Assembly (NCBI GenBank): GCA_017303895.1 | Contig: JAFLBF010000017.1 | Coordinates: 1 to 64,000 of the forward strand | Origin: Bacteroidota bacterium | GTDB lineage: Bacteria > Bacteroidota > Bacteroidia > 2-12-FULL-35-15 | Direction: 5' to 3' | DNA: 64,000 nt | Notes under the pieces: generated by a model | What the model saw: the letters and a program-made list of their open reading frames with translations, nothing else | Told to the model about the DNA's origin: nothing | The model's database searches: none | Shown here: piece by piece, positions 35,622-44,725 of the stretch | Layout of the letters: every line of letters begins with the position of its first letter | How positions within the stretch are numbered: position 1 is the stretch's first letter | Position numbers and translations under genes: made by a program

Positions 35622-35629
35622 AATTAACT
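35622..35629 (+). promoter_or_regulatory. Candidate -7 promoter box (TAACTTTG) for the epimerase gene
   Basis: A TAnnTTTG match 24 bases before the GTG at 35654. It covers positions that would be coding if an upstream TTG were the start, which supports the later start. Confidence 0.5.
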
Positions 35630-35653
35630 TTGTATCACTCAAATTATTTATCT

Positions 35654-36670
35654 GTGATATTAGTAACAGGAGGAACAGGCTTAGTTGGAACACATCTTTT
35701 ATATGACCTCTGCAGGTCAGGGAAAATGGTCCGTGCCATAAAACGTTCTGAAAGTAATTTGAAAAACGTTGAGAAAGTTTTTTCCTATTATACGAACACT
35801 CCACAAACACTTTTACAAAACATTGAATGGGTGAATGCTGATCTTCTGGACATTTACTCGATCCTGGAAGTGATGGATGGCGTGGAACAAGTATATCATT
35901 GTGCTGCCATGGTCTCCTTTGAACCGGAGCATGAAGAAGAAATGATGAAGATCAATATTGACGGGACAGCCAATATGGTAAATGCATCATTGGAAAAAAG
36001 AGTGAAAAAATTCTGTCATGTGAGCTCTATTGCCAGTATTGGAAAACCGGAGCATGTTAGCATAAGTACCGAAGAACATTTTTGGAAAGCATCACCCGAC
36101 AATTCCAACTACGCCATCAGTAAATATGGAGCCGAACGTGAGGTTTGGAGAGCTTCTGAAGAAGGATTAAATGTTGTGATCGTGAACCCCTCTTTGATAA
36201 TTGGTGCAGGTAATTGGACACAAAGCAGTTCCAATATGTTTACTAAAGCATACAAGGGCATAAAATATTATACCAACGGACAGAATGGTTTCGTAGATGT
36301 ACGTGATGTGGCGACATTGATGATCAAACTGATGGAGAATAACGTCTTTAACGAACGCTTCCTGATCAACTCGGAAAACATTCTATACAAAACATTCTTT
36401 GATCACATACATGTTGCATTCGGAAAAGCCAAACCAAGTATCAAAGCCGGGAAATTTTTAAGTGGATTTGCCTGGAGAATGGAAAAGTTGCGCCACCTAT
36501 TAACAGGCTCCAAGCCTCTGATCACCAAAGAAACTGCCCGTTCGGCACACCGTGTAAGAAACTACTCCAATAAGAAGATCTTAAGTCAGTTCCCTGATTT
36601 TAAGTTCATTCCTGTTGAACAATCCATAAAAGATACTTGTAAATTATTTTTGCAAGACCAAGGAAAGTAG
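35654..36670 (+). CDS. NAD-dependent epimerase/dehydratase (extended SDR)
   Basis: An extended short-chain dehydrogenase of 338 residues. The Rossmann motif ILVTGGTGLVGTHL starts right after the GTG, the reason for this start. Further signatures are YHCAAMVSF, the catalytic Ser region HVSSIASIG, NYAISKYGAER (Tyr-x3-Lys) and VVIVNPSLIIGAGNW. The C-terminal substrate domain suggests the 3-beta-HSD or dihydroflavonol-reductase-like branch, so the substrate may be a hydrophobic alcohol or sugar. It is convergent with the DUF4296 gene (2-base gap). The physiological role is unclear. Confidence 0.85.
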   Translation: MILVTGGTGLVGTHLLYDLCRSGKMVRAIKRSESNLKNVEKVFSYYTNTPQTLLQNIEWVNADLLDIYSILEVMDGVEQVYHCAAMVSFEPEHEEEMMKINIDGTANMVNASLEKRVKKFCHVSSIASIGKPEHVSISTEEHFWKASPDNSNYAISKYGAEREVWRASEEGLNVVIVNPSLIIGAGNWTQSSSNMFTKAYKGIKYYTNGQNGFVDVRDVATLMIKLMENNVFNERFLINSENILYKTFFDHIHVAFGKAKPSIKAGKFLSGFAWRMEKLRHLLTGSKPLITKETARSAHRVRNYSNKKILSQFPDFKFIPVEQSIKDTCKLFLQDQGK

Positions 36671-36672
36671 GA

Positions 36673-37035
36673 TCATTTTTGATTCATTACTTCTGCCTGC
36701 ATTTTACTCAGATCATTCAGCACCAACTGATAAATATCTACCAATAACTGCGGATGTTGCGTGTAGTATAAAAAACTATCATCATACTGCTGTTTGGTGA
36801 TATTGTGCTTTTTAAAAATGTCAGCATTAGGGATCAGATTATTTCTCGGCAATGTAATGCTAGGGTTATTCGGATTAGGAACATTCATGTTCATGGTTGC
36901 TTCCAACAAATGCACATCTACCATCACCTTGGCCATTTGTTCCTGTAAAAGAACATTCTCCGGAATAGAGACCGTATCATTATCGCTACAAGCGAAAAGA
37001 ATAAATGCAGATAGAATAAAAAATATTTTTCTCAT
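36673..37035 (-). CDS. DUF4296-family lipoprotein
   Basis: A 120-residue lipoprotein: RKIFFILSAFILFAC is a lipobox signal. The body has the family pattern IPENVLLQEQMAKVMVDVHL near the N-terminus and FKKHNITKQQYDDSFLYYT in the middle, which in this Bacteroidota-specific family forms a helical bundle. The function is unknown. I prefer the ATG at 37033-37035, because the frame extends five codons upstream without adding signal-peptide character. It is divergent from the SDR gene. Confidence 0.8.
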   Translation of the reverse strand: MRKIFFILSAFILFACSDNDTVSIPENVLLQEQMAKVMVDVHLLEATMNMNVPNPNNPSITLPRNNLIPNADIFKKHNITKQQYDDSFLYYTQHPQLLVDIYQLVLNDLSKMQAEVMNQK

Positions 37036-37071
37036 ACGATATGAATGCAAAGTTAGTATAAAAAATTAAGC

Positions 37072-37079
37072 TAAATTTG
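37072..37079 (+). promoter_or_regulatory. Candidate -7 promoter box (TAAATTTG) abutting a start codon
   Basis: A TAnnTTTG match that ends five bases before the ATG at 37085. With the usual spacing the transcript begins at or one base before that ATG, so the SDR mRNA would be leaderless. Confidence 0.55.
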
Positions 37080-37084
37080 TGCCA

Positions 37085-37882
37085 ATGAGCACATTCGCAA
37101 ATAAAGTGGTTTGGATCACCGGAGCATCTTCCGGAATTGGAGAAGCATTGGCAGAGGCTTTTGCCCAACAAGGCAGTAAGCTTATTCTTTCCTCCCGGAG
37201 AAAAGAGGAATTAGAGCGTGTAAAGACTCAATTAAATCTGAGTGATGAGCAAGTGCTTATTTTACCTATAGATTTAGCTGATACAAGTAAAGCAAATGAG
37301 TACACACAACAAGTGATCTCTAAATTTGACCGTATCGACATTTTGATCAACAATGGTGGTATCAGTCAACGTTCTCTTACAAAAGACACGCCTATTGACA
37401 TTGACCGCAAGATCATGGAAGTGAATTTTTTCGGGACCATTGCGCTTACGAAAAGTGTGTTACCTATTATGCTTCAGCAAAAAAATGGGCACATCGTGGC
37501 AATGAGCAGTATTGCCGGCAAATTCGGATTCTATTTCCGTTCGGCCTATTCGGCTTCAAAACACGCCTTACATGGGTTCTTTGAGTCACTAAGAATGGAG
37601 ATCTATAAAGACAATGTAAATGTGATGATCGTTTGTCCGGGCAAGATCAAAACGAACATTTCCATTAATGCGATCAAAGGAGATGGAAGCACCCACAACA
37701 AAATGGATGAAAGTCAAGCAAATGGAGTTAGTGCCGAGGAATGTGCCAAACAGATATTAAAAGGATTAGAGAATAACACCGAAGAATTATTTATAGGAGG
37801 AAAAGAATTGAGAGGCGTATGGGTAAAACGATTGTTCCCTAAATTATTCTCCAAACTCATCAGAAAACAAAAACCGGAATAA
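37085..37882 (+). CDS. Short-chain dehydrogenase/reductase (classical SDR)
   Basis: A 265-residue NAD(P)-dependent oxidoreductase. The cofactor loop is TGASSGIGEA, followed by SSRRKEEL (basic residues suggest NADPH), NNGG, the catalytic Ser in AMSSIAGKFGF and YSASKHALHG (Tyr-x3-Lys). It is close to the DltE/YqjQ-type SDRs by the CPGKIKTNIS segment. A GTG two codons upstream is in frame, but the -7 box leaves the ATG at 37085 as the first usable codon. The substrate is unknown. It is 23 bases before the VOC gene, probably one transcript. Confidence 0.9.
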   Translation: MSTFANKVVWITGASSGIGEALAEAFAQQGSKLILSSRRKEELERVKTQLNLSDEQVLILPIDLADTSKANEYTQQVISKFDRIDILINNGGISQRSLTKDTPIDIDRKIMEVNFFGTIALTKSVLPIMLQQKNGHIVAMSSIAGKFGFYFRSAYSASKHALHGFFESLRMEIYKDNVNVMIVCPGKIKTNISINAIKGDGSTHNKMDESQANGVSAEECAKQILKGLENNTEELFIGGKELRGVWVKRLFPKLFSKLIRKQKPE

Positions 37883-37905
37883 AACATATAGCAGAAATTA
37901 ATATT

Positions 37906-38967
37906 ATGAGCAAACCAACAATAGCAGGGATCCAACAAGTAGGAATAGGAATACCAAACGTGCATGAAGCATTCAAATGGTACCGTCAACATTTCGGAAT
38001 GGACATTCCTATTTTTGAAGAAGCAGCAGAAGCTAATTTGATGTTACCATACACAGGTGGCAAACCACACATGCGTCACGCTATTCTTGCTATTAATATG
38101 AAAGGTGGCGGTGGATTTGAGATCTGGCAATATACCAGTCGTAAGCCTGAACCATGTTCCTTTGAATTACAGGTAGGTGATCTTGGTTTTTATTGCGCAC
38201 GCATAAAAACAAGTGATGTAAAAGGCACCTATGATTTTTTAAGATCGAAAAAAGTAAACATTGTAAGTGAACTTACAAAAGATGCAGGTGGTAATGACAC
38301 CTTCTACTTACGTGACCCATGGAATAATTTGTTTCAAATTGTAAAAAGCAATTCATGGTTCGGAAACGGAATGCAGCTAACAGGTGGGCCTGCAGGAATG
38401 ATGATTGGTGTTAGTGATATCGAACGTTCAAAACAATTCTATTCAGATATTTTAGGATACGATACAGTTGTTTACGACAAAGAAGGAGTATTTGAAGATC
38501 TCAAAAACCTTCCCAGCGGAACAAATAAAGTACGAAGAGTATTACTAAAACATAGCAAACCAAGAGTGGGAGCTTTCTCACAATTATTGGGTGAAAGTGA
38601 AATAGAATTAATAAAAGTCTACGACCGTACACCAAGAAAAATATTCGAGAACAGATTCTGGGGCGACCAGGGATTCATTCACTTGTGCTTTGATATCACT
38701 AACCAAAAAGCCATGAAAGAATTATGTGCTGCCAAGGGACACCCGTTCACAGTTGATAGTGGAGAAAAATTCGATATGGGAGAAGCCGCAGGACATTTCA
38801 GTTATATAGAAGATCCGGATGGAGCATTGATCGAATTTGTGGAGACAAAAAAAATTCCGATCATGAAAAAACTGGGCTGGTATTTAGATCTTCGCAAACG
38901 CGATGCTTTAAAGCCATTACCAACATGGATGTTAAAAGCATTGAAATTTAACAGAGTGAAGGATTAA
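37906..38967 (+). CDS. Two-domain VOC-family protein (glyoxalase/dioxygenase fold)
   Basis: A 353-residue protein with two vicinal-oxygen-chelate modules. The first (about 8-140) has QQVGIGIPNVHEAFKWYRQHFG and ends DPWNNLFQIV. The second (about 160-300) has MMIGVSDIERSKQFYSDILGYD, GFIHLCFDI and IEDPDGALIEFVE, the last being the metal-ligand Glu strand. Such proteins include ring-cleaving dioxygenases, glyoxalases and HPPD-like enzymes. The family does not by itself fix the substrate. It follows the SDR gene and precedes a MORN lipoprotein gene with a 4-base gap. Confidence 0.8.
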   Translation: MSKPTIAGIQQVGIGIPNVHEAFKWYRQHFGMDIPIFEEAAEANLMLPYTGGKPHMRHAILAINMKGGGGFEIWQYTSRKPEPCSFELQVGDLGFYCARIKTSDVKGTYDFLRSKKVNIVSELTKDAGGNDTFYLRDPWNNLFQIVKSNSWFGNGMQLTGGPAGMMIGVSDIERSKQFYSDILGYDTVVYDKEGVFEDLKNLPSGTNKVRRVLLKHSKPRVGAFSQLLGESEIELIKVYDRTPRKIFENRFWGDQGFIHLCFDITNQKAMKELCAAKGHPFTVDSGEKFDMGEAAGHFSYIEDPDGALIEFVETKKIPIMKKLGWYLDLRKRDALKPLPTWMLKALKFNRVKD

Positions 38968-38971
38968 AATC

Positions 38972-39835
38972 ATGAAACTTATATATTTATTTTTAGCAAT
39001 TACTATTGTACTTCAATCGTGCTCAAACAAATTTGACGGTAAAGATGGAGTTAAAACAGTTTATTTTCCAAATTCGGAAATAGTTCAGCAAGTTGTTGAA
39101 TATAAAGACGGAAAGCGAATAGGAGAACTGAAAGAATATTATAGAAATGGGAAATTAAAAGTTCGTCAATACTATAAAGATGATAGACTGAATGACTCTG
39201 CATTCTTCTATCATGAAAATGGGAACATAAAGTACTTTCAGTATTTAAAGGATTCTAAAAAAGAAGGAACTTGGAAAAAATACAACGAGCAAGGAAAAGT
39301 CTACGAAGAAATTAGCTTCAAGGACGACTATCTTGATGGCTATACTACGACTTACACTTATCGTACAGGTCGTGTCATTCAAAGGTTACACTACAAGGAT
39401 GGAATGAAAGAAGGGAAACAAGAGTTGTTTTACAACAATGGAAAGCCAAAAGCAATACTATATTATCACTATAGCAAACCATGTGTAGGCACTGAAGAAT
39501 GGGACGAACAAGGTAATAAAATCAACAACGATTTTAAAATATCCATTCGTGAAGAGAATAAATTGCTACTTGAAAACAAATTGAACTTTTTCATCAAACT
39601 TGAAAACCCAAAAGAAAACGATGAAGTGTATTTAATTGCAGAAAAAGATCCTGAAAAAATGGCTACTACGGTATATCCACTAGAAAAAGTAGGCAATGAA
39701 TATCTTTTAACCTATAACGTTCCTCCCGGTGGATTTAAAATGGAGACCGTTCACATAGGCGCTTTCAGAAAAACTGCACTCGGAAATACTTACATTAAAA
39801 CAAAAGCAATCACAGTTTCCGCGAATAATTTTTAA
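38972..39835 (+). CDS. MORN/YwqK-repeat lipoprotein
   Basis: A 287-residue lipoprotein (lipobox AITIVLQSC). Residues about 25-190 contain six or seven YwqK-type MORN_2 repeats with the pattern Y-x-N-G-K/N-x-K-x-x-x-x-Y-K-D-x-x-x-x-G, for example YYRNGKLKVRQYYKDDRL and FYHENGNIKYFQYLKD. The C-terminal 95 residues look like a beta-sandwich. In databases such proteins are often labelled YwqK antitoxins, but in Bacteroidota they are exported lipoproteins of unknown role. It is the last gene of this block and meets the next gene tail to tail with no gap. Confidence 0.82.
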   Translation: MKLIYLFLAITIVLQSCSNKFDGKDGVKTVYFPNSEIVQQVVEYKDGKRIGELKEYYRNGKLKVRQYYKDDRLNDSAFFYHENGNIKYFQYLKDSKKEGTWKKYNEQGKVYEEISFKDDYLDGYTTTYTYRTGRVIQRLHYKDGMKEGKQELFYNNGKPKAILYYHYSKPCVGTEEWDEQGNKINNDFKISIREENKLLLENKLNFFIKLENPKENDEVYLIAEKDPEKMATTVYPLEKVGNEYLLTYNVPPGGFKMETVHIGAFRKTALGNTYIKTKAITVSANNF

Positions 39836-41413
39836 TTAAGGAATTTGTTTTAAACGTTGTAGTAAACCAAAGTTATTGGGAGCGTATTTTAACCCCGACT
39901 TCAAAAGTTGTTTCGACTTAGCGTAATTTCCCTTTTTATAATAAGCTACAGCGGCTTGCGAGTATGCTCTCTCAACAAATGATTCATTCGGAATCAAATT
40001 CTGATTATTGCTATTTAATTCTTCATATAGTTTTAAATACTGATCACCAGATTTTAAATCGTTGAAATAGTAACTTTCATATGCATTTTCTAAATAACAA
40101 GACGCTTTTACTGACAAAAACAACTCATGCTCTTTCATAAAATCAAATTGAAGCACAAATTTTTCAGAGAACTCAGAAGCGCCTTTACAATCGTCATACT
40201 TTTGAACAAATTGAGTATAGTGAGCAACGATAAGCGACCTTAAATTAGCATTCAATGAATTAAATTTGTAGGCATTAGCTAATTTTTCTAACTGATAGTC
40301 CTTTCCTTTTGAATTTAGATACCCCAGCCTTGCCAACTCAAAATTATAACGAAACCCAATTTCATTTTTCAATAATGAATCCGTTAATTCATCTGAAATT
40401 AATTTATATGACTTATCAATTAGTAAATAGTCCGACTTATCAATCAATTGAGCCTGCAAAACTTTTGTAAACTCATTCAAAATAACATCATTATTAATTT
40501 CTTTTGGATTTAAATTATTATATCTGCATAGGATGGATAAATTCACAACACTTTCGAATGTTGCATAACCATTTTTATCCAAAATATTTGCTATGATAGA
40601 TTTCATCAAATATTTATGCTTTTCACCTCTAAACAAGTAATAGGCTTTTTTACATTCCTCATTTGCCTGTAAATAGTCATTATCATCCAATGCGAAAAGT
40701 GCATAATTACTATACTGCAGACCCGACAATTCCAATAATGTTACACTCTCAGAAGTAAAATAATGCTTATTAAACAATTCATTTGGGGGAGTTTTTTCGT
40801 ATTCTTCTTTTGAAATTATTTTAGACTCATAGAGATTTTGAACAAAACTTGAAACAAAGCTATTGTTAAACTGAAAATAACCTTTTGTAGGAGAAGTAGT
40901 TTCAATAAGAATCTTACTTGTATTTGGATAAGCAATCAGATATACATGCTCAGGAGTTTCTCTAATTTGATATGGAATATTCAATTTAGAAAAAACGATC
41001 GCATAAAGAGCTGTTGCAGAAACACAGTTATATTCGCCAGACTCAAATAAATCCATAAAGCAATTTTTAAGCTTGTAAACCTTTAAAAATTGCTTGTGTA
41101 CATAATCATATACAACCTTTATCTTCTTAACATCCGACTTCCCTAGAGTCTCTTTACTTAAATAACTAACAGCCTTATCAATCGCTTGTAAAGCTGCTAT
41201 CCTATCACCTGTTTTAGTATGATCGTACGAACTATACAACAAATTGAATTCAATATTCTCTGTTTTGGACTCATTGAATTTCGAGAAAGCTTCTTTCTCA
41301 TAATCATTCGAGAAATTTAATTCATTAAACTTAATCAATTGATTTTCTGGCTCTGGAGTCGAAAAAACAAACAAAGGGAGTAGAAAAACAATATACAATA
41401 CAATACTTTTCAT
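39836..41413 (-). CDS. Exported transglutaminase-like protein with TPR-like helices
   Basis: A 525-residue protein with a signal peptide (ending VFS). Residues about 55-190 look like a transglutaminase-like core: a helix (VVYDYVHKQFL), then the nucleophile region SGEYNCVSATALYAIVF and PEHVYLIAYP with the His, followed by ILIETTSPTKG where the third catalytic acid would lie. The remaining 300 residues are helical, with a clear tetratricopeptide-like unit near the end (AAVAYYKKGNYAKSKQLL, then LKYAPNNFGLLQRL). Proteases or peptidases acting on envelope peptides are possible. It is not part of an operon. Confidence 0.68.
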   Translation of the reverse strand: MKSIVLYIVFLLPLFVFSTPEPENQLIKFNELNFSNDYEKEAFSKFNESKTENIEFNLLYSSYDHTKTGDRIAALQAIDKAVSYLSKETLGKSDVKKIKVVYDYVHKQFLKVYKLKNCFMDLFESGEYNCVSATALYAIVFSKLNIPYQIRETPEHVYLIAYPNTSKILIETTSPTKGYFQFNNSFVSSFVQNLYESKIISKEEYEKTPPNELFNKHYFTSESVTLLELSGLQYSNYALFALDDNDYLQANEECKKAYYLFRGEKHKYLMKSIIANILDKNGYATFESVVNLSILCRYNNLNPKEINNDVILNEFTKVLQAQLIDKSDYLLIDKSYKLISDELTDSLLKNEIGFRYNFELARLGYLNSKGKDYQLEKLANAYKFNSLNANLRSLIVAHYTQFVQKYDDCKGASEFSEKFVLQFDFMKEHELFLSVKASCYLENAYESYYFNDLKSGDQYLKLYEELNSNNQNLIPNESFVERAYSQAAVAYYKKGNYAKSKQLLKSGLKYAPNNFGLLQRLKQIP

Positions 41414-41495
41414 AAATCAATATAATTAGGCTAAATTTATGCAAAAAAACTAAATCAAAGAACACAAATAGATAAAGCCTTACCTTTGCCTAGCA

Positions 41496-43148
41496 ATGCA
41501 GATCCTCCTTACCACACTTAACTCCAAATACATTCACATGAATCTTGCAATTCGTTTATTATACGAATTGAACAAGAAACAGGAGGGATTGGATTGGAAA
41601 GAGTTTACCATCAAGGAAGACAAAGATGAAGTCGCTGACTATTGCAGCAAATACGACATCATAGCTTTTAGTTGTTACATCTGGAATATTACGCAAACAT
41701 TAGAGGTTGTAAAAAAGATCAAAGTACTCAACCCTTCCTGCAAAATTCTATTGGGCGGCCCTGAGGTAAGTTACGACTGGAATGAGGTCATTGCATTACC
41801 TGAAGTTGATTACATAATTGTTGGAGAAGGAGAAATCCCTTTTACTGAATTTATAGAAAATTATCCGGCAGTTGAACAAGTTCCTGGACTAGTTTGGAAA
41901 AAGGAAGGCCTAGCTGTTGAGAACAAAGCTCCTGCCATGTTCGATCTAAAGAACTTTGCAAGCATCAATCCTTACATTAACGACAAACCTGAAGAGTTAT
42001 ATAATAAAGTTTGTTATATTGAAACATCCAGAGGTTGCCCCTATAAATGTGAATTTTGCTTAGCAAGTCTGGATAATAAAGTTCGTTATCTCCCTACAGA
42101 AAATATTAAATCCAATTTATTGTATTTGATGCAACATGGGAGGGTTATCAAATTTTTAGACCGCACTTTCAATATCAAGAAGGATTTCACCATTGATATT
42201 TTTAAATTCATTCTGGAGCATCACCGCCCTGGAAATGTTTTTCAATTTGAGATAACAGCTGATATCGTTCATCCCGATATTATTCAATTCATTCATGAAC
42301 ATGTCCCTAAAGGACTCTTCCGCTTTGAAATTGGGATTCAAACCGTTAATCAAAAAGCAAACCTAGAAGTAAGTCGCAAACAGAACTTCGACAAGACCAG
42401 AAGCATCATTCAACAACTTTCAGATAAGATAGAAATGCATCTCGATCTAATCGTTGGATTGCCACTAGACTATTGGGAAGATATTAAATACAGTTTCGAG
42501 GAGGTATTCAAACTATTTGCTCCTGAATTGCAATTAGGCTTTTTGAAATTCTTAAAAGGAACACCAGTACGTGATAAACACGAACAGCATGGTTTCAAAT
42601 TCGACCCAAATCCGCCTTATCAGATCATTGAAAGTAATTTTTTGTCCAAAGAACAGCTGCACAAGATCACATTGGTAGAGCATGCCTTGGAGATCTATTG
42701 GAATAAAAAGCGCGCTTGCAATACATTAAAATATGTAACCGCTAACTATTCGATCTTCGACTTTCTATTGGGACTGGGGCTGCATTTTGAATCAAAGCGG
42801 GATCTTCATAAATTCTCACTATTAGATGTTTATGAGATCATAAATGAATATGTAGCGGCCAATTATGCAGATGATAAAACCATTCCCCAATTGATTGGAA
42901 TTGATTACTATTTATATCATAAAGTTAAACCGCAAACCTTGTTCCTTCAAGAGATAGAAAGAGCAGAAAAGAACAAATTGATAGAAGCAAAAAGATTAAA
43001 TCACCATCAATACCGCCATATAATATTACCACTTGACTTTAACTTTGAAAAACTTGAAAGAGAAAATAAAGTGGAAAAAGAAAATTATCACTTAATTTTG
43101 CAGTATGATGGCGTGAATAAAGCAGAAGTGATCTATTCGCATTCCTAA
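41496..43148 (+). CDS. Radical SAM protein with B12-binding-like N-terminus and DUF4080
   Basis: A 550-residue radical SAM enzyme. The N-terminal 140 residues have the B12-binding fold pattern (ILLTTLNSKYIH, IIAFSCYIWN, ILLGGPEVS, IIVGEGE), but the usual cobalamin D-x-H-x-x-G is not seen. The 4Fe-4S motif is C181-x3-C185-x2-C188 in SRGCPYKCEFCLAS. The domain continues to LDLIVGLPLDYWEDIKYSF, and the last 150 residues match DUF4080. The substrate is unknown. The next gene follows after 10 bases. A TACCTTTG box (41481-41488) lies just before the start. Confidence 0.88.
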   Translation: MQILLTTLNSKYIHMNLAIRLLYELNKKQEGLDWKEFTIKEDKDEVADYCSKYDIIAFSCYIWNITQTLEVVKKIKVLNPSCKILLGGPEVSYDWNEVIALPEVDYIIVGEGEIPFTEFIENYPAVEQVPGLVWKKEGLAVENKAPAMFDLKNFASINPYINDKPEELYNKVCYIETSRGCPYKCEFCLASLDNKVRYLPTENIKSNLLYLMQHGRVIKFLDRTFNIKKDFTIDIFKFILEHHRPGNVFQFEITADIVHPDIIQFIHEHVPKGLFRFEIGIQTVNQKANLEVSRKQNFDKTRSIIQQLSDKIEMHLDLIVGLPLDYWEDIKYSFEEVFKLFAPELQLGFLKFLKGTPVRDKHEQHGFKFDPNPPYQIIESNFLSKEQLHKITLVEHALEIYWNKKRACNTLKYVTANYSIFDFLLGLGLHFESKRDLHKFSLLDVYEIINEYVAANYADDKTIPQLIGIDYYLYHKVKPQTLFLQEIERAEKNKLIEAKRLNHHQYRHIILPLDFNFEKLERENKVEKENYHLILQYDGVNKAEVIYSHS

Positions 43149-43158
43149 AACAAACATT

Positions 43159-43725
43159 ATGAAACTTGATCATCCCGAATTAGTTGACCTTCTCAAAAGA
43201 GCTTATTCGGCTGAAAAAGCGGCTGCATTTGCTTATATTGGTCATGCTGCTTCAGTAAAAGATCTGGAAGAAAAAAAGGCCATCAAACAGATTGAGATCG
43301 ATGAGTGGAATCACCGTGAAGAGGTTTTAAAATTAATGAATCAATACGATGTTTCTATTTCGAAATATTACGAATTTAAATTTCATGTAATAGGCAAACT
43401 TATTTCTGCCAGCTGCTTTGTTATTGGCTGGTTCATGCCTTTTTATTTTGCGGGGAGATTGGAAAGCGGGAATGTATGTGAATATTTTAGAATGAAACAA
43501 TATTTCAATTCACTCGGAATAAAGGAGCATGATGTGATCCTTTATGAAATGGGAATAAAAGAAAAGGAGCACGAAGTATATTTTCTGGAACAAATAAAAA
43601 CCAGCAAAGCACTTCCTATTTTCGAGAAATTATTCGCTTGGGGATTATTGAAAAGCTTTAATAATATTGACCTGGAGAAAAAATATCCGGTTGAGAATTC
43701 AGATATCTATTGCAAGAAAAAATAA
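43159..43725 (+). CDS. Ferritin-like diiron protein (Coq7-like)
   Basis: A 188-residue four-helix protein with diiron ligands in the right places: E19 in SAEKAAAFAY, E49-x2-H52 in DEWNHRE, an acidic residue near 102-108 in the middle helix, and E135-x2-H138 in KEKEHEVY. Between the two halves lies a hydrophobic stretch (about 80-98) that probably attaches it to the membrane, as in Coq7/DMQ hydroxylase. Coq7 itself is part of ubiquinone synthesis, which Bacteroidota do not use, so the substrate must differ. It lies between the radical SAM gene and the LuxE-like gene with almost no spacing. Confidence 0.75.
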   Translation: MKLDHPELVDLLKRAYSAEKAAAFAYIGHAASVKDLEEKKAIKQIEIDEWNHREEVLKLMNQYDVSISKYYEFKFHVIGKLISASCFVIGWFMPFYFAGRLESGNVCEYFRMKQYFNSLGIKEHDVILYEMGIKEKEHEVYFLEQIKTSKALPIFEKLFAWGLLKSFNNIDLEKKYPVENSDIYCKKK

Positions 43726-44724
43726 ATGGAGATCAGTATTAATAACATATTCAATATTAAGAACGAGCAGGACTTCAGAAGAATGACTCTGGACATCTTC
43801 CGGTATCAGGCTGAGAATAATATTGTTTACAAGCAGTATCTTCAATCTTTACGAATATCCATTGACAGTATCGATCAAATTGAAAAAATCCCGTTTATAC
43901 CTGTTGAATTTTTTAAATCATTTGAAGTAATAACTGGTTCCATTTTAGATGAACATCAATCGAAGCTATTCACCAGCAGCGGAACAACCGGACAGATCAC
44001 CAGCAAACATTATGTAAAAGATGTTTCCATTTACGAGAAGAGCTTTACAAAAGCATTTGAACTATTTTACGGGAACATTCATGAATATTGTATTCTGGCC
44101 TTACTTCCCTCCTATCTCGAACGGGAAGGATCCTCATTGGTGTATATGGCCGATGATCTGATCACAAAAAGCAAACATCATGAAAGTGGTTTCTATTTGC
44201 ATAATTATGATGAGTTGATCTTAACGCTTCAGAATCTACAAGATAAAAAACAAAAAACACTATTATTAGGCGTTACCTATGCGTTACTCGATGTGGTGGA
44301 GCAATTCCCTTTATTCCGTGGGGAAAATAACTTAATAGTTATGGAGACAGGTGGCATGAAAGGAAAAAGAAAAGAAATGATCCGGGAAGAACTACATGCT
44401 GTTTTATGTGAAGGATTCGGAGTGAACGCCATTCATTCGGAATACGGCATGACCGAATTGTTATCACAAGCTTACTCAAAAGGCAATGGAGTTTTTAATT
44501 GTCCACCCTGGATGAAAATTCTGATACGCGATACGAATGATCCATTCAGCTATTTACCACATGGCCGGACAGGAGGCATCAATGTGATCGATCTTGCGAA
44601 TATCAATTCTTGTTCATTCATTGCTACACAAGATCTGGGAAAAACAAACCCTAACACTTCTTTCGAAGTATTAGGGCGTTTTGACAATAGCGATATAAGA
44701 GGATGTAATTTACTAGTGCAATAG
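43726..44724 (+). CDS. LuxE/acyl-protein synthetase-like adenylate-forming enzyme
   Basis: A 332-residue enzyme of the LuxE/PaaK-like group. The phosphate-binding motif is TSSGTTGQITSK (residues 88-99). Also seen are the N-terminal helix with IPFIPVEFFKSFEV, YGMTELLSQAY (A5-type adenylate motif) and the C-terminal IATQDLGKTN with a final FDNSDIRGC. LuxE transfers fatty acyl groups to its own Cys for aldehyde making; relatives activate other carboxylic acids. It begins directly after the diiron protein stop (no gap), so this looks like a small pathway that modifies an acyl chain. It is convergent with tyrS. Confidence 0.8.
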   Translation: MEISINNIFNIKNEQDFRRMTLDIFRYQAENNIVYKQYLQSLRISIDSIDQIEKIPFIPVEFFKSFEVITGSILDEHQSKLFTSSGTTGQITSKHYVKDVSIYEKSFTKAFELFYGNIHEYCILALLPSYLEREGSSLVYMADDLITKSKHHESGFYLHNYDELILTLQNLQDKKQKTLLLGVTYALLDVVEQFPLFRGENNLIVMETGGMKGKRKEMIREELHAVLCEGFGVNAIHSEYGMTELLSQAYSKGNGVFNCPPWMKILIRDTNDPFSYLPHGRTGGINVIDLANINSCSFIATQDLGKTNPNTSFEVLGRFDNSDIRGCNLLVQ

Positions 44725-44725
44725 A

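Noticed and set aside
38972-39835. Antitoxin of a toxin-antitoxin pair
   Set aside because: The YwqK label comes from its repeats; it is an exported lipoprotein with no toxin gene next to it.
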